DNA from: Clostridia bacterium
GTDB taxonomy: Bacteria; Bacillota; Clostridia; Christensenellales; UMGS416
Assembly (NCBI GenBank): GCA_016938675.1
Contig: JAFGUF010000031.1
Location: forward strand, 124,001-188,000
Direction: 5' to 3'
Length of the DNA: 64,000 nucleotides
Shown: one piece after another, positions 52,109 through 60,177 of the stretch
How positions within the stretch are numbered: position 1 is the stretch's first letter
How the letters are laid out: each line of letters starts with the position of its first letter
Program-made: the position numbers and the translations under genes
The notes under the pieces: generated by a model
The model's input: only the letters and a program-made list of their open reading frames with translations
The model's database searches: none
Told to the model about the DNA's origin: nothing

Positions 52109-54169
52109 CTAGCTTCCAGCCATAAACGCCTCATACGATGACAGCTCAAAATAATACTCCTGACCAAGAATAACTGCACATAGCACATCTTCATTATCGA
52201 CAGTCTTAAATGTTATCCGGGCTTTCAGGCTGCCTGTACCGAAATTATATATGACAGTATCGTCCGTTATTTCATAATCCGATGTCTGAAGAGATACCGC
52301 ATAATCCATATAAGTAGTCATCATATCCTCGGTAAATTCTATGGCGTTGCCTTCGGCCTTTACCTCATCGCTTAATGCACCATCAGAACCAATCATCACC
52401 CAAAAGCCAATTGCGACCTGCGAAAGGTCGGCGTTTTTCATGTATTCTTCATATGTGGTCTTCACGAAATGGTAATCCGTTGCGTTGTATGTATATGTCA
52501 TAACATCAACGCCCTCAACGGTTTCGAATTTTATTTGCGCGGTGTACTGAGTGCCATCTGCTCCTTTATAGGATATCGTCCGGCCGTCTATAAAGCTGTA
52601 CTCCACATTCTTGCTGCCCAAGTGATAATTGCTGTATGATGTAAATTTGTTTTCAGTAAATTTATATGCAAAGCCCAGGTTTTTGCTGTCCTCGCTTATT
52701 TCGCCGCCGCTGCCCACCATATACCAAAAGCCCTGCATTTGCTCCTTAGTTTGGGTTATGTACTGCGTCTGATATGCCAGGAACTCTTCATAAGTCACCT
52801 TGATAAAATGGTACTCGGTAGAATAGACAGTGTATGTCATTACGTCAATTCCATCTATCTGCTCGAAAGATATATCAACACTAACAATATCTCCGGTTGA
52901 TGTAGTATATTCAAATGTATCTTCATCAATAAATGCAAATTCCGTATCAAAATTGGTCATTATATAATTATTGTAGGTGTCAAATTCGTTATCCGTGAAT
53001 TCATAAGCAAACCCCAGAGCTTTCTGATCTTCTGTTATCTGTCCTTCTTTACCGACCAGATACCATAGCCCTTGCAGACCTCCCAATGTGTCCGCGCTTA
53101 ATGTCTGGGCGGTCTCCAGCCTGTAGTCTTCCAATGTGGTTTTTTCAAAATGCATTACCGCATCGTCATACTGAAGGGTCATTACGTCAACTCCGTCAAT
53201 CGTCTCGAAAATGATATTCGCTGTCGTCAGTTTGTTTCCGAAGTCATGCTCTATTGTGTCCGCATCAACAAAATCATAAAGCACTCCAAGGGTTGTTGAC
53301 TGCCCGTCTATATAGACGTCAAAATGATAATCCGAGAAATTATAGGCAAGGTCTCTGTATTCATCCCCCAGCTTCCCTCCTGAGCCTACTCTTTGCCAGA
53401 AGCCCTTCATTTTGTTCCATGTTTCATTTATCTGTTTGAAGCTGTCAAGCTCGCTATTTTTAATATGACTAAAATGCTGCGGAGGGTATCCTTCTGCAAG
53501 CATCGTCATCACTTGCGTCCCAGCAATTTCTTCAAATGCTATTTCATATGGCTCGGTAGTGCCTGCCTCGCTCTTTGTGACTATCGTATTATCATCCATA
53601 AAAAATACATAGGTTTCTGAAAGCTCGGAAATGAAATTTTCATAGTACATATATGAATTATCATCTATAGAGTAATACATCCCGCTTCTGTTGAGATATG
53701 AAAATAATTGACCGTCCTGTCCACTGTACATCCAGTTGCCTTGCAGCTTTTCTTTAAGTTCTGTGCTGTCTTGATCGAATTTTACTGTTACTTCAACTAC
53801 TGTGTCATAGTATTTTTTTTCTTTGCCCTCTGCTTCTTCTGCCCTTATTTCAAAATCATAGCAGCTTCCTATTCCTTCGGCGGAGTATTCATGCCTGCCT
53901 TCGTCCTGACTGCTGCATATAAGCTGCAGGCTTTGCATAAGGGCGCCGTAGAATTCAGAGACGTCCTCTATATCATCATCTGTACCATAAAATAGAGTTA
54001 TTTTATTATTTTCTTCCGCTGTTTCAAAAACTATAGCATCATCATATATCTCCAGCTCATCAGGGTAGTCAGCGGGAACATCTATGCCGTTTTTATATCT
54101 GCCCTGGCATCCGGCGGCAAGTAAGGCGAGACTTACTAGTATAGCTGCTGCAAAAATAGCCTTCTTCAT
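52109..54169 (-). CDS. Lipoprotein with five tandem ~110-residue repeats
   Basis: The 686-residue protein has lipobox LAAGC (C21), a non-repeated N-terminal part (~22-140), then five imperfect repeats starting near residues 142, 255, 365, 478 and 588. Each repeat runs G-F/L-W-x-x-V/I-G-S-G-G, a loop, A-x-x-F-T-x-x-x-F-x-T-Y, V/E-Y-x-F-I-D-x-x-T-I, F-E-x-I-D/E-G-V-D-V-M-T and Y-H-F-x-K-x-T-Y-E-E-Y, consistent with small beta-barrel or lipocalin-like units. The repeats differ at many positions, so they are old. I do not recognise the family. It is a surface-exposed protein with its own promoter, near a sigma/ABC operon. Confidence 0.8.
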   Translation of the reverse strand: MKKAIFAAAILVSLALLAAGCQGRYKNGIDVPADYPDELEIYDDAIVFETAEENNKITLFYGTDDDIEDVSEFYGALMQSLQLICSSQDEGRHEYSAEGIGSCYDFEIRAEEAEGKEKKYYDTVVEVTVKFDQDSTELKEKLQGNWMYSGQDGQLFSYLNRSGMYYSIDDNSYMYYENFISELSETYVFFMDDNTIVTKSEAGTTEPYEIAFEEIAGTQVMTMLAEGYPPQHFSHIKNSELDSFKQINETWNKMKGFWQRVGSGGKLGDEYRDLAYNFSDYHFDVYIDGQSTTLGVLYDFVDADTIEHDFGNKLTTANIIFETIDGVDVMTLQYDDAVMHFEKTTLEDYRLETAQTLSADTLGGLQGLWYLVGKEGQITEDQKALGFAYEFTDNEFDTYNNYIMTNFDTEFAFIDEDTFEYTTSTGDIVSVDISFEQIDGIDVMTYTVYSTEYHFIKVTYEEFLAYQTQYITQTKEQMQGFWYMVGSGGEISEDSKNLGFAYKFTENKFTSYSNYHLGSKNVEYSFIDGRTISYKGADGTQYTAQIKFETVEGVDVMTYTYNATDYHFVKTTYEEYMKNADLSQVAIGFWVMIGSDGALSDEVKAEGNAIEFTEDMMTTYMDYAVSLQTSDYEITDDTVIYNFGTGSLKARITFKTVDNEDVLCAVILGQEYYFELSSYEAFMAGS

Positions 54170-54199
54170 CTGTACCTACCTCCTGATATTTATATACTT

Positions 54200-54208
54200 A
54201 TTATACCA
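54200..54208 (-). promoter_or_regulatory. Extended -10 promoter of the repeat lipoprotein gene
   Basis: The minus strand reads TGGTATAAT, an extended -10 (TATAAT at 54200-54205), about 30 bases before the start codon at 54169. No good -35 is visible, as often with TGn promoters. Confidence 0.5.
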
Positions 54209-54316
54209 CTTTTATTTTGATTTATTCATGAAAGTGCTTAATTTCGAGTCGTTGCTTAGCTTTGTATTTTGATTAGTAATGCATGATGTGTCTATTGCTA
54301 TAAAACCGAATAACAT

Positions 54317-54342
54317 ACTAAAAGCGGCCTTTCAGCCACTTT
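54317..54342 (-). terminator. Terminator of the ABC-sigma operon
   Basis: On the minus strand AAAGTGGC and GCCGCTTT pair (one G-T) around a 6-base loop and are followed by TTTAG. It is about 75 bases past the end of the last gene. Confidence 0.55.
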
Positions 54343-54417
54343 CCGGATACATAATTGAACCCGCAGTATTAAAAATTTTATAAAGGATTGCTTACTCTAT
54401 ATTTAGACCTATATTTT

Positions 54418-55002
54418 TTACAGCATGGGCACCTGTATTCCAACACTGAACTCTATAACAATCAGAGCAGTAAATACTGCAGCCGATACGATTGTGTAAA
54501 TTACTATTTCCCGTGGCGTTGTGTCAATTACGAACCTCATAATCATAAAATAAAGTATAGCCTTCCATACAAGAAACATTATAAACAGCGTGCATATTAT
54601 AAAAGCAGCCAAGATGTTTCCGCTATTTATTTCAGGAAATACCATAAGAATAGTATACAAAACAACAGTTAGCAAGTTCGGTATATAGGTGAGGCCCCAT
54701 GCTGCCGCTATGTTTTTGTAGCTGAGGTCTTTTTTGAAGGCTTTCGACAGCAGCCAGAACACTGCACATACAAAGAGCCATGTTGCTATAGATAGTGCTG
54801 TTCTTAAAATTAGGCTCTCAGCATTCAGGCTGATTACGTATCTATCTTTACTTGCATAGAAGTATAAAACAGGTGCAATAACAGAGCCTAAAATTATGGT
54901 CGAGATAACTATTGTTACGGATGCTCCCAGCCGGCCTTTTTTGTCTTGCCTGCTGAAAACTTCAAGCGGGGCGAAGATTGTCTTGTACAATACATTTATC
55001 AT
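54418..55002 (-). CDS. Yip1-like multi-helix membrane protein
   Basis: The start at 55002 (MINVLYKTIFAP) follows AGAGGTGAAATC; the longer frame overlaps the preceding gene. The 194-residue protein has five predicted helices and an N-terminal IFAPLEVFSRQDKKGRLG, which resembles the Yip1/DUF1282-type membrane proteins that open with 'P-x-x-x-F'. No enzyme motif is seen. It is the last gene of the sigma operon and is preceded by the likely anti-sigma gene. Function unknown. Confidence 0.7.
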   Translation of the reverse strand: MINVLYKTIFAPLEVFSRQDKKGRLGASVTIVISTIILGSVIAPVLYFYASKDRYVISLNAESLILRTALSIATWLFVCAVFWLLSKAFKKDLSYKNIAAAWGLTYIPNLLTVVLYTILMVFPEINSGNILAAFIICTLFIMFLVWKAILYFMIMRFVIDTTPREIVIYTIVSAAVFTALIVIEFSVGIQVPML

Positions 55003-55016
55003 TTTGATTTCACCTC

Positions 55017-55274
55017 TTATACTATTAGGCTGCTTAGCATAGCTGCGAAGCTGTTTCCCATAATAGCCCATATTGCTCCTGTAACCGGTAAGGATATAAA
55101 GCATGCTGCCCGTAATGGTTTCTCAAAGAGAAATTTTTCAATCGGCGTCAATATAGGTGCTGCTCTATTTTCCAAACTCATTACTTTGTTAATAAGCTCT
55201 TTTTTCAGCCCTTCAGGCGGGCTTGTATCGGTATCTATTGCTTTTATTAGCTTTTCCATCTCTCTATCATTCAT
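55017..55274 (-). CDS. Small single-helix membrane protein, candidate anti-sigma factor
   Basis: The 85-residue product has a charged N-terminal half (MNDREMEKLIKAIDTDTSPP) with a predicted amphipathic helix and one membrane helix at ~55-80. It overlaps the ECF sigma gene by 4 bases. This size, topology and coupling are typical of small anti-sigma factors that hold an ECF sigma at the membrane, though the zinc-binding HxxxCxxC motif is absent. The role is inferred from context. Confidence 0.65.
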   Translation of the reverse strand: MNDREMEKLIKAIDTDTSPPEGLKKELINKVMSLENRAAPILTPIEKFLFEKPLRAACFISLPVTGAIWAIMGNSFAAMLSSLIV

Positions 55275-55819
55275 TTTTGTTTACGACCTTCCGATTTGTA
55301 ATATTCTTTTTTAAAGGATATCTTTGCCCTCTGCAGTATGCTGTCCACGGCCTTTGGCGTTTTGCCGGATATTCTGGCAATTTCCTTTATACGCATGTCT
55401 TCCATATACTTCATTATGAGCACGTATCTGTATATAGGGTTTATTGCCTTCATCACATCCAGAATTTTGTGCCGGGCTTCACTGTCTATAATTACTTTTT
55501 CTATATCAACGTCGCCTGCAAAGTCAATAAGCTCATCATCAGCCTGCAGTTCATGCTTGCCTTTGCGCATTACTTTGCGGTAGTGCTCGTTTAGCTTGTT
55601 TTTAGCTATGGCGCAGAACCATGTGCGTGAAGAACTTCTTTGGCGGAACGTATTTATAGAAAGCCATGCAGCTGCAAAGGTCTCCTGCACTATATCCTCC
55701 GTCAATTGACTGTTGCCTGCGGTTCTGGCATATATATAGGAATAGACATAGTCAAAATCCTGATTATATAGATTAGTGAAATATTCTTTCTTTTTTTTCT
55801 CATTCATCTGCATACGCAT
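55271..55819 (-). CDS. ECF-type RNA polymerase sigma factor
   Basis: The 182-residue protein has sigma region 2 (FDYVYSYIYARTAGNSQLTEDIVQETFAAAWLS, ~18-55) and region 4 (MKYMEDMRIKEIARISGKTPKAVDSILQRAKISF, ~125-165), as in sigma-70 family ECF factors. The start ATG directly follows the stop of the upstream gene. It is translationally coupled to a small membrane protein and lies in one operon with an ABC-2 transporter, so it may respond to envelope stress or to a compound handled by that transporter. Confidence 0.9.
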   Translation of the reverse strand: MRMQMNEKKKKEYFTNLYNQDFDYVYSYIYARTAGNSQLTEDIVQETFAAAWLSINTFRQRSSSRTWFCAIAKNKLNEHYRKVMRKGKHELQADDELIDFAGDVDIEKVIIDSEARHKILDVMKAINPIYRYVLIMKYMEDMRIKEIARISGKTPKAVDSILQRAKISFKKEYYKSEGRKQK

Positions 55820-56296
55820 TTATTTGACAGAAAAATTCCTCTCAAATACTTTCTTGTCTCCATCATACAGCTCAAAGGTGTAGCTGCCTTTGGCAACTTT
55901 CCCGCCCTCCAGCATATACGATATCACTCCTTCCGGGCCTGTAGAGAGTGTTCCGGTTTCTTCTTTTAGCAGCTCGCCTTCAAAAATCCATTTCCCTGTA
56001 TACTGCGCGCCCTGCGGGCACTCCACAAAATGAACCGATGCGTATAAAGGGCTGCCTTCAGGGATGCTCGTGCTATAGTCCTCTTGGTATTTGTTGAACG
56101 CATTTGACAAGACCAGGTATGTTCCTTCGCTTTGCTCTTGCGCAGATTTGTTATAATCGGCTGTATTTTCGATGGGGTTTTCAGCTAGAATCATTCCCAT
56201 TACTGGGCCATCTCCCTTATTTACAAGCAATAGCCCTAAAAATATTGCCCCGATTATAAAAAGTGTAAGAACAGTTGTAGAGGTTTTCTTATTCAT
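55820..56296 (-). CDS. Membrane-anchored exported protein of unknown function
   Basis: The 158-residue protein has one N-terminal membrane helix (residues ~8-25) and an outer domain of about 130 residues with many predicted beta strands (VHFVECPQGAQYTGKWIFEG, SYTFELYDGDKKVFERNFSV). The pattern suggests an Ig-like or similar beta sandwich, but I do not recognise it. It lies between the ABC permease and the ECF sigma gene and ends directly at the sigma start codon. Confidence 0.65.
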   Translation of the reverse strand: MNKKTSTTVLTLFIIGAIFLGLLLVNKGDGPVMGMILAENPIENTADYNKSAQEQSEGTYLVLSNAFNKYQEDYSTSIPEGSPLYASVHFVECPQGAQYTGKWIFEGELLKEETGTLSTGPEGVISYMLEGGKVAKGSYTFELYDGDKKVFERNFSVK

Positions 56297-56320
56297 ATTG
56301 AATCTCCTTGTAACATTATA

Positions 56321-57097
56321 TTATTCTCCATAGTTAAGTTCGTCCTGAATTATGAATGCACGCATACCTGTAATTATTACAATTGTCAGATAGATAATAA
56401 GCAGGAGTAGGGCCCAGCAAACATAAGTTATTTCCGAATATCCGTTTAAGTAATTCATGATTATTGCCGGCGAAAGCATATATAGAATCTCTGTAGCTTT
56501 TGCGTTCATGCCAAGCATATTGCCAATGCTGTCAACTATCATAATAAACAGCCGCGGCATCACTATGCCTCCGATAATTATTGATGTAATCAGCGAAGTG
56601 TTCGAAGACCTGAAAACAACAGAGAACATCAATCCCATCAGGCTGAATATTGAAAGAAAGGCAGTCAGCGGCAGGACATACCTGAATGTCATAAAACCAA
56701 TATTGAAACTTCCGGACATAGTTATATATATCAGTGCCAGAACCAGCACATAAACCGCAGCAAATATAAATGAAATTACAAAACTCGCAAGTATCTTGCT
56801 GGAATACACCATCTTTTTATCAATGTTTGATGTGAGTATCAGATCAAGAAATTTGGATTTTCTTTCTCTGGATAGCCCATCATGGTTCAGTGTAAGCGCG
56901 ACTATGGAACCAAAAAAATTAAAGGAGAACACAACGGCCATATAGTGCATCATTCCTGTTGCTTTTACTTGCTCCGCGCTGTCTGAACCCAGAATAAACC
57001 AAAATTGAAAAAGAATCATGGCAGCCAGCATAATAACCAATCTTTTGTTAAGGCAGTTTTTAATATCTCTTTTAAATAAAGTGATGAAATTTCTCAA
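56321..57097 (-). CDS. ABC-2 type transporter permease
   Basis: The 258-residue protein has six predicted helices and lacks a large outer domain, as in ABC-2 permeases of the CcmB/NatB type. A short HDGLSRERKSKFLDLILTS segment after helix 2 matches the 'ER...K..D.LL..P' coupling-helix motif of this family. It follows the ATPase gene with no gap. Substrate unknown. Confidence 0.87.
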   Translation of the reverse strand: MRNFITLFKRDIKNCLNKRLVIMLAAMILFQFWFILGSDSAEQVKATGMMHYMAVVFSFNFFGSIVALTLNHDGLSRERKSKFLDLILTSNIDKKMVYSSKILASFVISFIFAAVYVLVLALIYITMSGSFNIGFMTFRYVLPLTAFLSIFSLMGLMFSVVFRSSNTSLITSIIIGGIVMPRLFIMIVDSIGNMLGMNAKATEILYMLSPAIIMNYLNGYSEITYVCWALLLLIIYLTIVIITGMRAFIIQDELNYGE

Positions 57098-57940
57098 TCA
57101 GCTTACCTCCTTAACTACTCGATTGTAGAGCGTTTCTATGCCTTGCCGCTTAACACTGAAAACCTTAACATGTTTCTCGTGAAGGAATCGCAAAACATCG
57201 GGGACTTCACTCCTATTAATTCCCGCAATTAGTAAATTGCCTTCAGCTTCAAAGACATTTTTTCTGGATATAGCCAAAAGGCGGAATACTTCGCTGTCCA
57301 AGCCTCCGGTCTCTATCTCATAGCTGCTGCCGCATGCCCCCTGATAGAGTAGTGTTCCTTTATCAATTACGGCTATGGTGTCGCATAGGTTTTCAAGCTC
57401 TATCAAAACATGCGAGGAAATAAATATTGTGCATCCGTTTTGTTTTAGTTTTTTTACTATTCCCCTTACCTGCTGTACTCCGGAAGGGTCAAGCCCTGCG
57501 GTAGGTTCGTCGAGCAAGAGTATTTCAGGCGCCCCGATTGTAGATATTGCTATCTGCAGCTTTCTTTGCTGGCCCGGAGATAGGCTATTAATTTTTTTTG
57601 CCAAATCAATCTCCATTTCAACTGCGAGCTTTTTGCTTGCATCTGCACTGCAGCCTCTTAACCCGGCAAAAAAGCTCAGTGCTTCGCCGGCATTGATATT
57701 GTCACGAAACCTTACATTCTGCGGAAGAAAACTTATTTGTCCTTTAACAGCCAAAGATCCGCTGCTTTGCTTTATTAGCCCGCTTACTATCCTCATAAAG
57801 GTGGTCTTGCCTGCACCGTTTTTCCCGATAAACCCAAATATATCACCGCATGGAACAGATACAGACATATTGTTCAAAGCTCTGAAGCTGCCGAAATATT
57901 TGCTTATATTGCAAGTTTCAATTGCTTTATTATTGTCCAA
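57098..57940 (-). CDS. ABC transporter ATP-binding protein
   Basis: The 280-residue ATPase has Walker A GKNGAGKTT, signature LSPGQQRKL, Walker B ILLLDEPTAGLDP and switch His in FISSHVLIEL. The C-terminal part (~205-280) is the accessory domain of the CcmA/NatA group. It heads the operon with its permease, an unknown exported protein, the ECF sigma and two membrane proteins. Confidence 0.93.
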   Translation of the reverse strand: MDNNKAIETCNISKYFGSFRALNNMSVSVPCGDIFGFIGKNGAGKTTFMRIVSGLIKQSSGSLAVKGQISFLPQNVRFRDNINAGEALSFFAGLRGCSADASKKLAVEMEIDLAKKINSLSPGQQRKLQIAISTIGAPEILLLDEPTAGLDPSGVQQVRGIVKKLKQNGCTIFISSHVLIELENLCDTIAVIDKGTLLYQGACGSSYEIETGGLDSEVFRLLAISRKNVFEAEGNLLIAGINRSEVPDVLRFLHEKHVKVFSVKRQGIETLYNRVVKEVS

Positions 57941-58496
57941 TTCATCAACTCCTTCATATAGTTAGTTGCATTTATTCAAAAAATCCCCCGCTTATTTAAA
58001 AAATTGTTTTATATGGACAGGTGCTATTTTGCTAGTAAGCATGAAAGAGTATCAAATGAAATTTTATTTTTATAAGCGCATCTAAAAGGTTAAGCCTTTG
58101 AGAAAATACTCTTGGCCTATGCAGCAAAACATAAGAATGCGACATACATTACATAAAGACATATATTATTACCATTTTTGCCCGTAAATATTTATTCAAT
58201 TTCATATTTGACAAAACAATGCTTTGTGTGTAGAATTTATTTGAGGTTATTTATTAAATAGTTTAACTGTGTTTGATTAAGTATTCAGGGCACACTGTGT
58301 ACGCATTTTTATTTACCGTTAGCACACATAGTATAGAAATTTCAAATAATAAGTGAATATAGTATTGATATGCCAGGCGAAAATTGATGCTGCGGCGTGA
58401 TGTTCGTGGTTGGTGCATTATTAAACCCCATTTGAGTACTGTTTTTAAATATCATTGTTAACCCAATAAACCTTCAATTATATATAGGAGAATGAA
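57941..58496 (+). promoter_or_regulatory. Long AT-rich region with rho promoter and leader
   Basis: No gene is visible in these 556 bases. TTGACA (58208-58213), 17 bases, TAGAAT (58231-58236) forms a good plus-strand promoter, giving an untranslated leader of about 255 bases before rho. I see no intrinsic terminator in it. A long leader is consistent with autoregulation of rho by early termination, but I see no specific rut pattern. Confidence 0.5.
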
Positions 58497-60014
58497 ATGA
58501 ACGAAATTAATCTGGAAAGTATGAAAATATCCGAGCTTAAGAAGCTGGCGGAAGAATCCGGCCTGGAGCTGCCGCAGAAAGCGAAAAAACCCGAGATTAT
58601 TGAAATAATTCAGAAAAAAATATCTGAACTGAACGAACAGATAGAAAACGGCGGGATAGTCGTATCCAAAAGCGACACTTCAACAGAAAAAAAGAACTAT
58701 AAAGAGATTGATTTTGATTCAGAATATGACTTTGAAAAAGAAGAAGAAGATTCTGATGAAAATGAAGATATAGAAGCAGTTGTATCTGGCAAAAAGCCAT
58801 CCGGCAAGGGAAAAGGCAAAAAGGCCAAGGACAACGCAAGCGCAGTAAACGAAATGATCAAAAATGAAGACTGCGGAGAAGCATACGGAGTGCTTGATAT
58901 ACAGCAGGATGGATACGGCTTTCTGAGGTCAATTGAAAAAGGTGAAAAGGACGTTTATGTATCAATAAACCAGATACGCAAGTTTAAACTTCGCCAGGGC
59001 GACCTGGTTAAGGGCCTGACTAGGCCGGAAAAAGAAAACGAACGGTACCTTGCCATGCTCTACATTTCCGAAGTTAACGGCAGGACACCAGGAGAAATAC
59101 AAAAGCGCAAGCATTTTGAAGACCTTATACCGGTGTTTCCCGATGAAAAGTTGGTTTTAGAACGCATAGAGCACCCAAATCAGATAGCTCTGAGGCTGGT
59201 TGACCTGGTTGCGCCCGTTGGCAAGGGCCAGCGCGGCATGATAGTATCACCGCCAAAAGCAGGAAAAACCACATTGCTTAAAAATATAGCAAATGCAATT
59301 TCTTCAAATTACCCTGATATACATCTTATAATTTTGCTGATTGATGAGCGCCCGGAGGAAGTAACCGATATGCAGCGCTCGACAAAAGGAGAAGTTGTAT
59401 CGTCTACATTTGATGAGCGTCCCGAAAACCACTGCAGGATAGCGGAGATGGTTTTGGAAAGAGCAAAAAGACTCGTAGAGCAGGACAGGGATGTTGTTAT
59501 ACTGCTGGATTCAATAACAAGGCTTGCAAGGGCATATAATCTTACCGTTCCGCCATCAGGAAGGACGTTATCAGGCGGTCTTGACCCGACAGCACTTTTC
59601 AAGCCGAAGAGATTTTTCGGAGCGGCAAGAAACATAGAGGAGGGCGGCTCGTTGACTATACTTGCTACAGCCCTTGTTGATACAGGTTCTCGTATGGATG
59701 ATATCGTATATGAAGAATTTAAAGGAACAGGAAATATGGAGCTGCACCTTGACAGGAAACTTCAGGAAAGGCGCATATTCCCGGCAATAGATTTGTATAA
59801 GAGCGGCACACGCAGAGAAGAAGTACTGATGACAAAAGATGAAGTTGAAACCATCTGGAAGGTAAGAAAAATGCTTGCCGGAAATCAGGAAACAGCGACG
59901 GAACAGCTGGTTGATATGATGACTAAAACTGCATCAAATGAGGAGTTTGTAATTAAGCTTAATCAGTGGCTCAGCCTAATGGAGAAGGACGGATTCAGGC
60001 AGCCTAGCAGGTAG
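58497..60014 (+). CDS. rho: Transcription termination factor Rho
   Basis: The 505-residue protein has a Rho_N (SAP-like) domain (LESMKISELKKLAEESG, ~6-40), an inserted charged stretch rich in Glu, Asp and Lys (~55-118), the RNA-binding cold-shock-like domain with DGYGFLRS (~137-210), and the RecA-type motor with PPKAGKTTLLKNI (Walker A), IDERPEEVTDMQRS, VILLDSITRLARAYN (Walker B) and GGLDPTALFKPKRFFGAARN. Length is above the usual ~420 because of the insert. It stops transcription of untranslated RNA. Confidence 0.98.
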   Translation: MNEINLESMKISELKKLAEESGLELPQKAKKPEIIEIIQKKISELNEQIENGGIVVSKSDTSTEKKNYKEIDFDSEYDFEKEEEDSDENEDIEAVVSGKKPSGKGKGKKAKDNASAVNEMIKNEDCGEAYGVLDIQQDGYGFLRSIEKGEKDVYVSINQIRKFKLRQGDLVKGLTRPEKENERYLAMLYISEVNGRTPGEIQKRKHFEDLIPVFPDEKLVLERIEHPNQIALRLVDLVAPVGKGQRGMIVSPPKAGKTTLLKNIANAISSNYPDIHLIILLIDERPEEVTDMQRSTKGEVVSSTFDERPENHCRIAEMVLERAKRLVEQDRDVVILLDSITRLARAYNLTVPPSGRTLSGGLDPTALFKPKRFFGAARNIEEGGSLTILATALVDTGSRMDDIVYEEFKGTGNMELHLDRKLQERRIFPAIDLYKSGTRREEVLMTKDEVETIWKVRKMLAGNQETATEQLVDMMTKTASNEEFVIKLNQWLSLMEKDGFRQPSR

Positions 60015-60091
60015 AAATGCAAAACGAGAGTGAACAAAAGTGAACAAAAAAGTAAATAGAGATAAAATGCATATATTAATATAAATTATGT

Positions 60092-60118
60092 TTGAAATAA
60101 ATGGTATTGTGATATAAT
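60092..60118 (+). promoter_or_regulatory. Extended -10 promoter before pilB
   Basis: TGATATAAT forms an extended -10 (TATAAT at 60113-60118) with TTGAAA at 60092-60097, a 15-base spacing. It lies 60 bases before pilB and separates it from rho, which has no visible terminator. Confidence 0.5.
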
Positions 60119-60177
60119 ATTATTGTTATACATTGAGGGGTTTATTAATAATTCGATTAAATTAAGAAGGTGAGGCT

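Noticed and set aside
52109-54169. CRISPR-like or tandem DNA repeat
   Set aside because: The periodicity is seen at protein level with ~330-base units and low DNA identity; it is a repeated domain in one gene.
60015-60177. c-di-GMP riboswitch before pilB
   Set aside because: No GEMM-type motif was found; the region holds only a promoter-like sequence.
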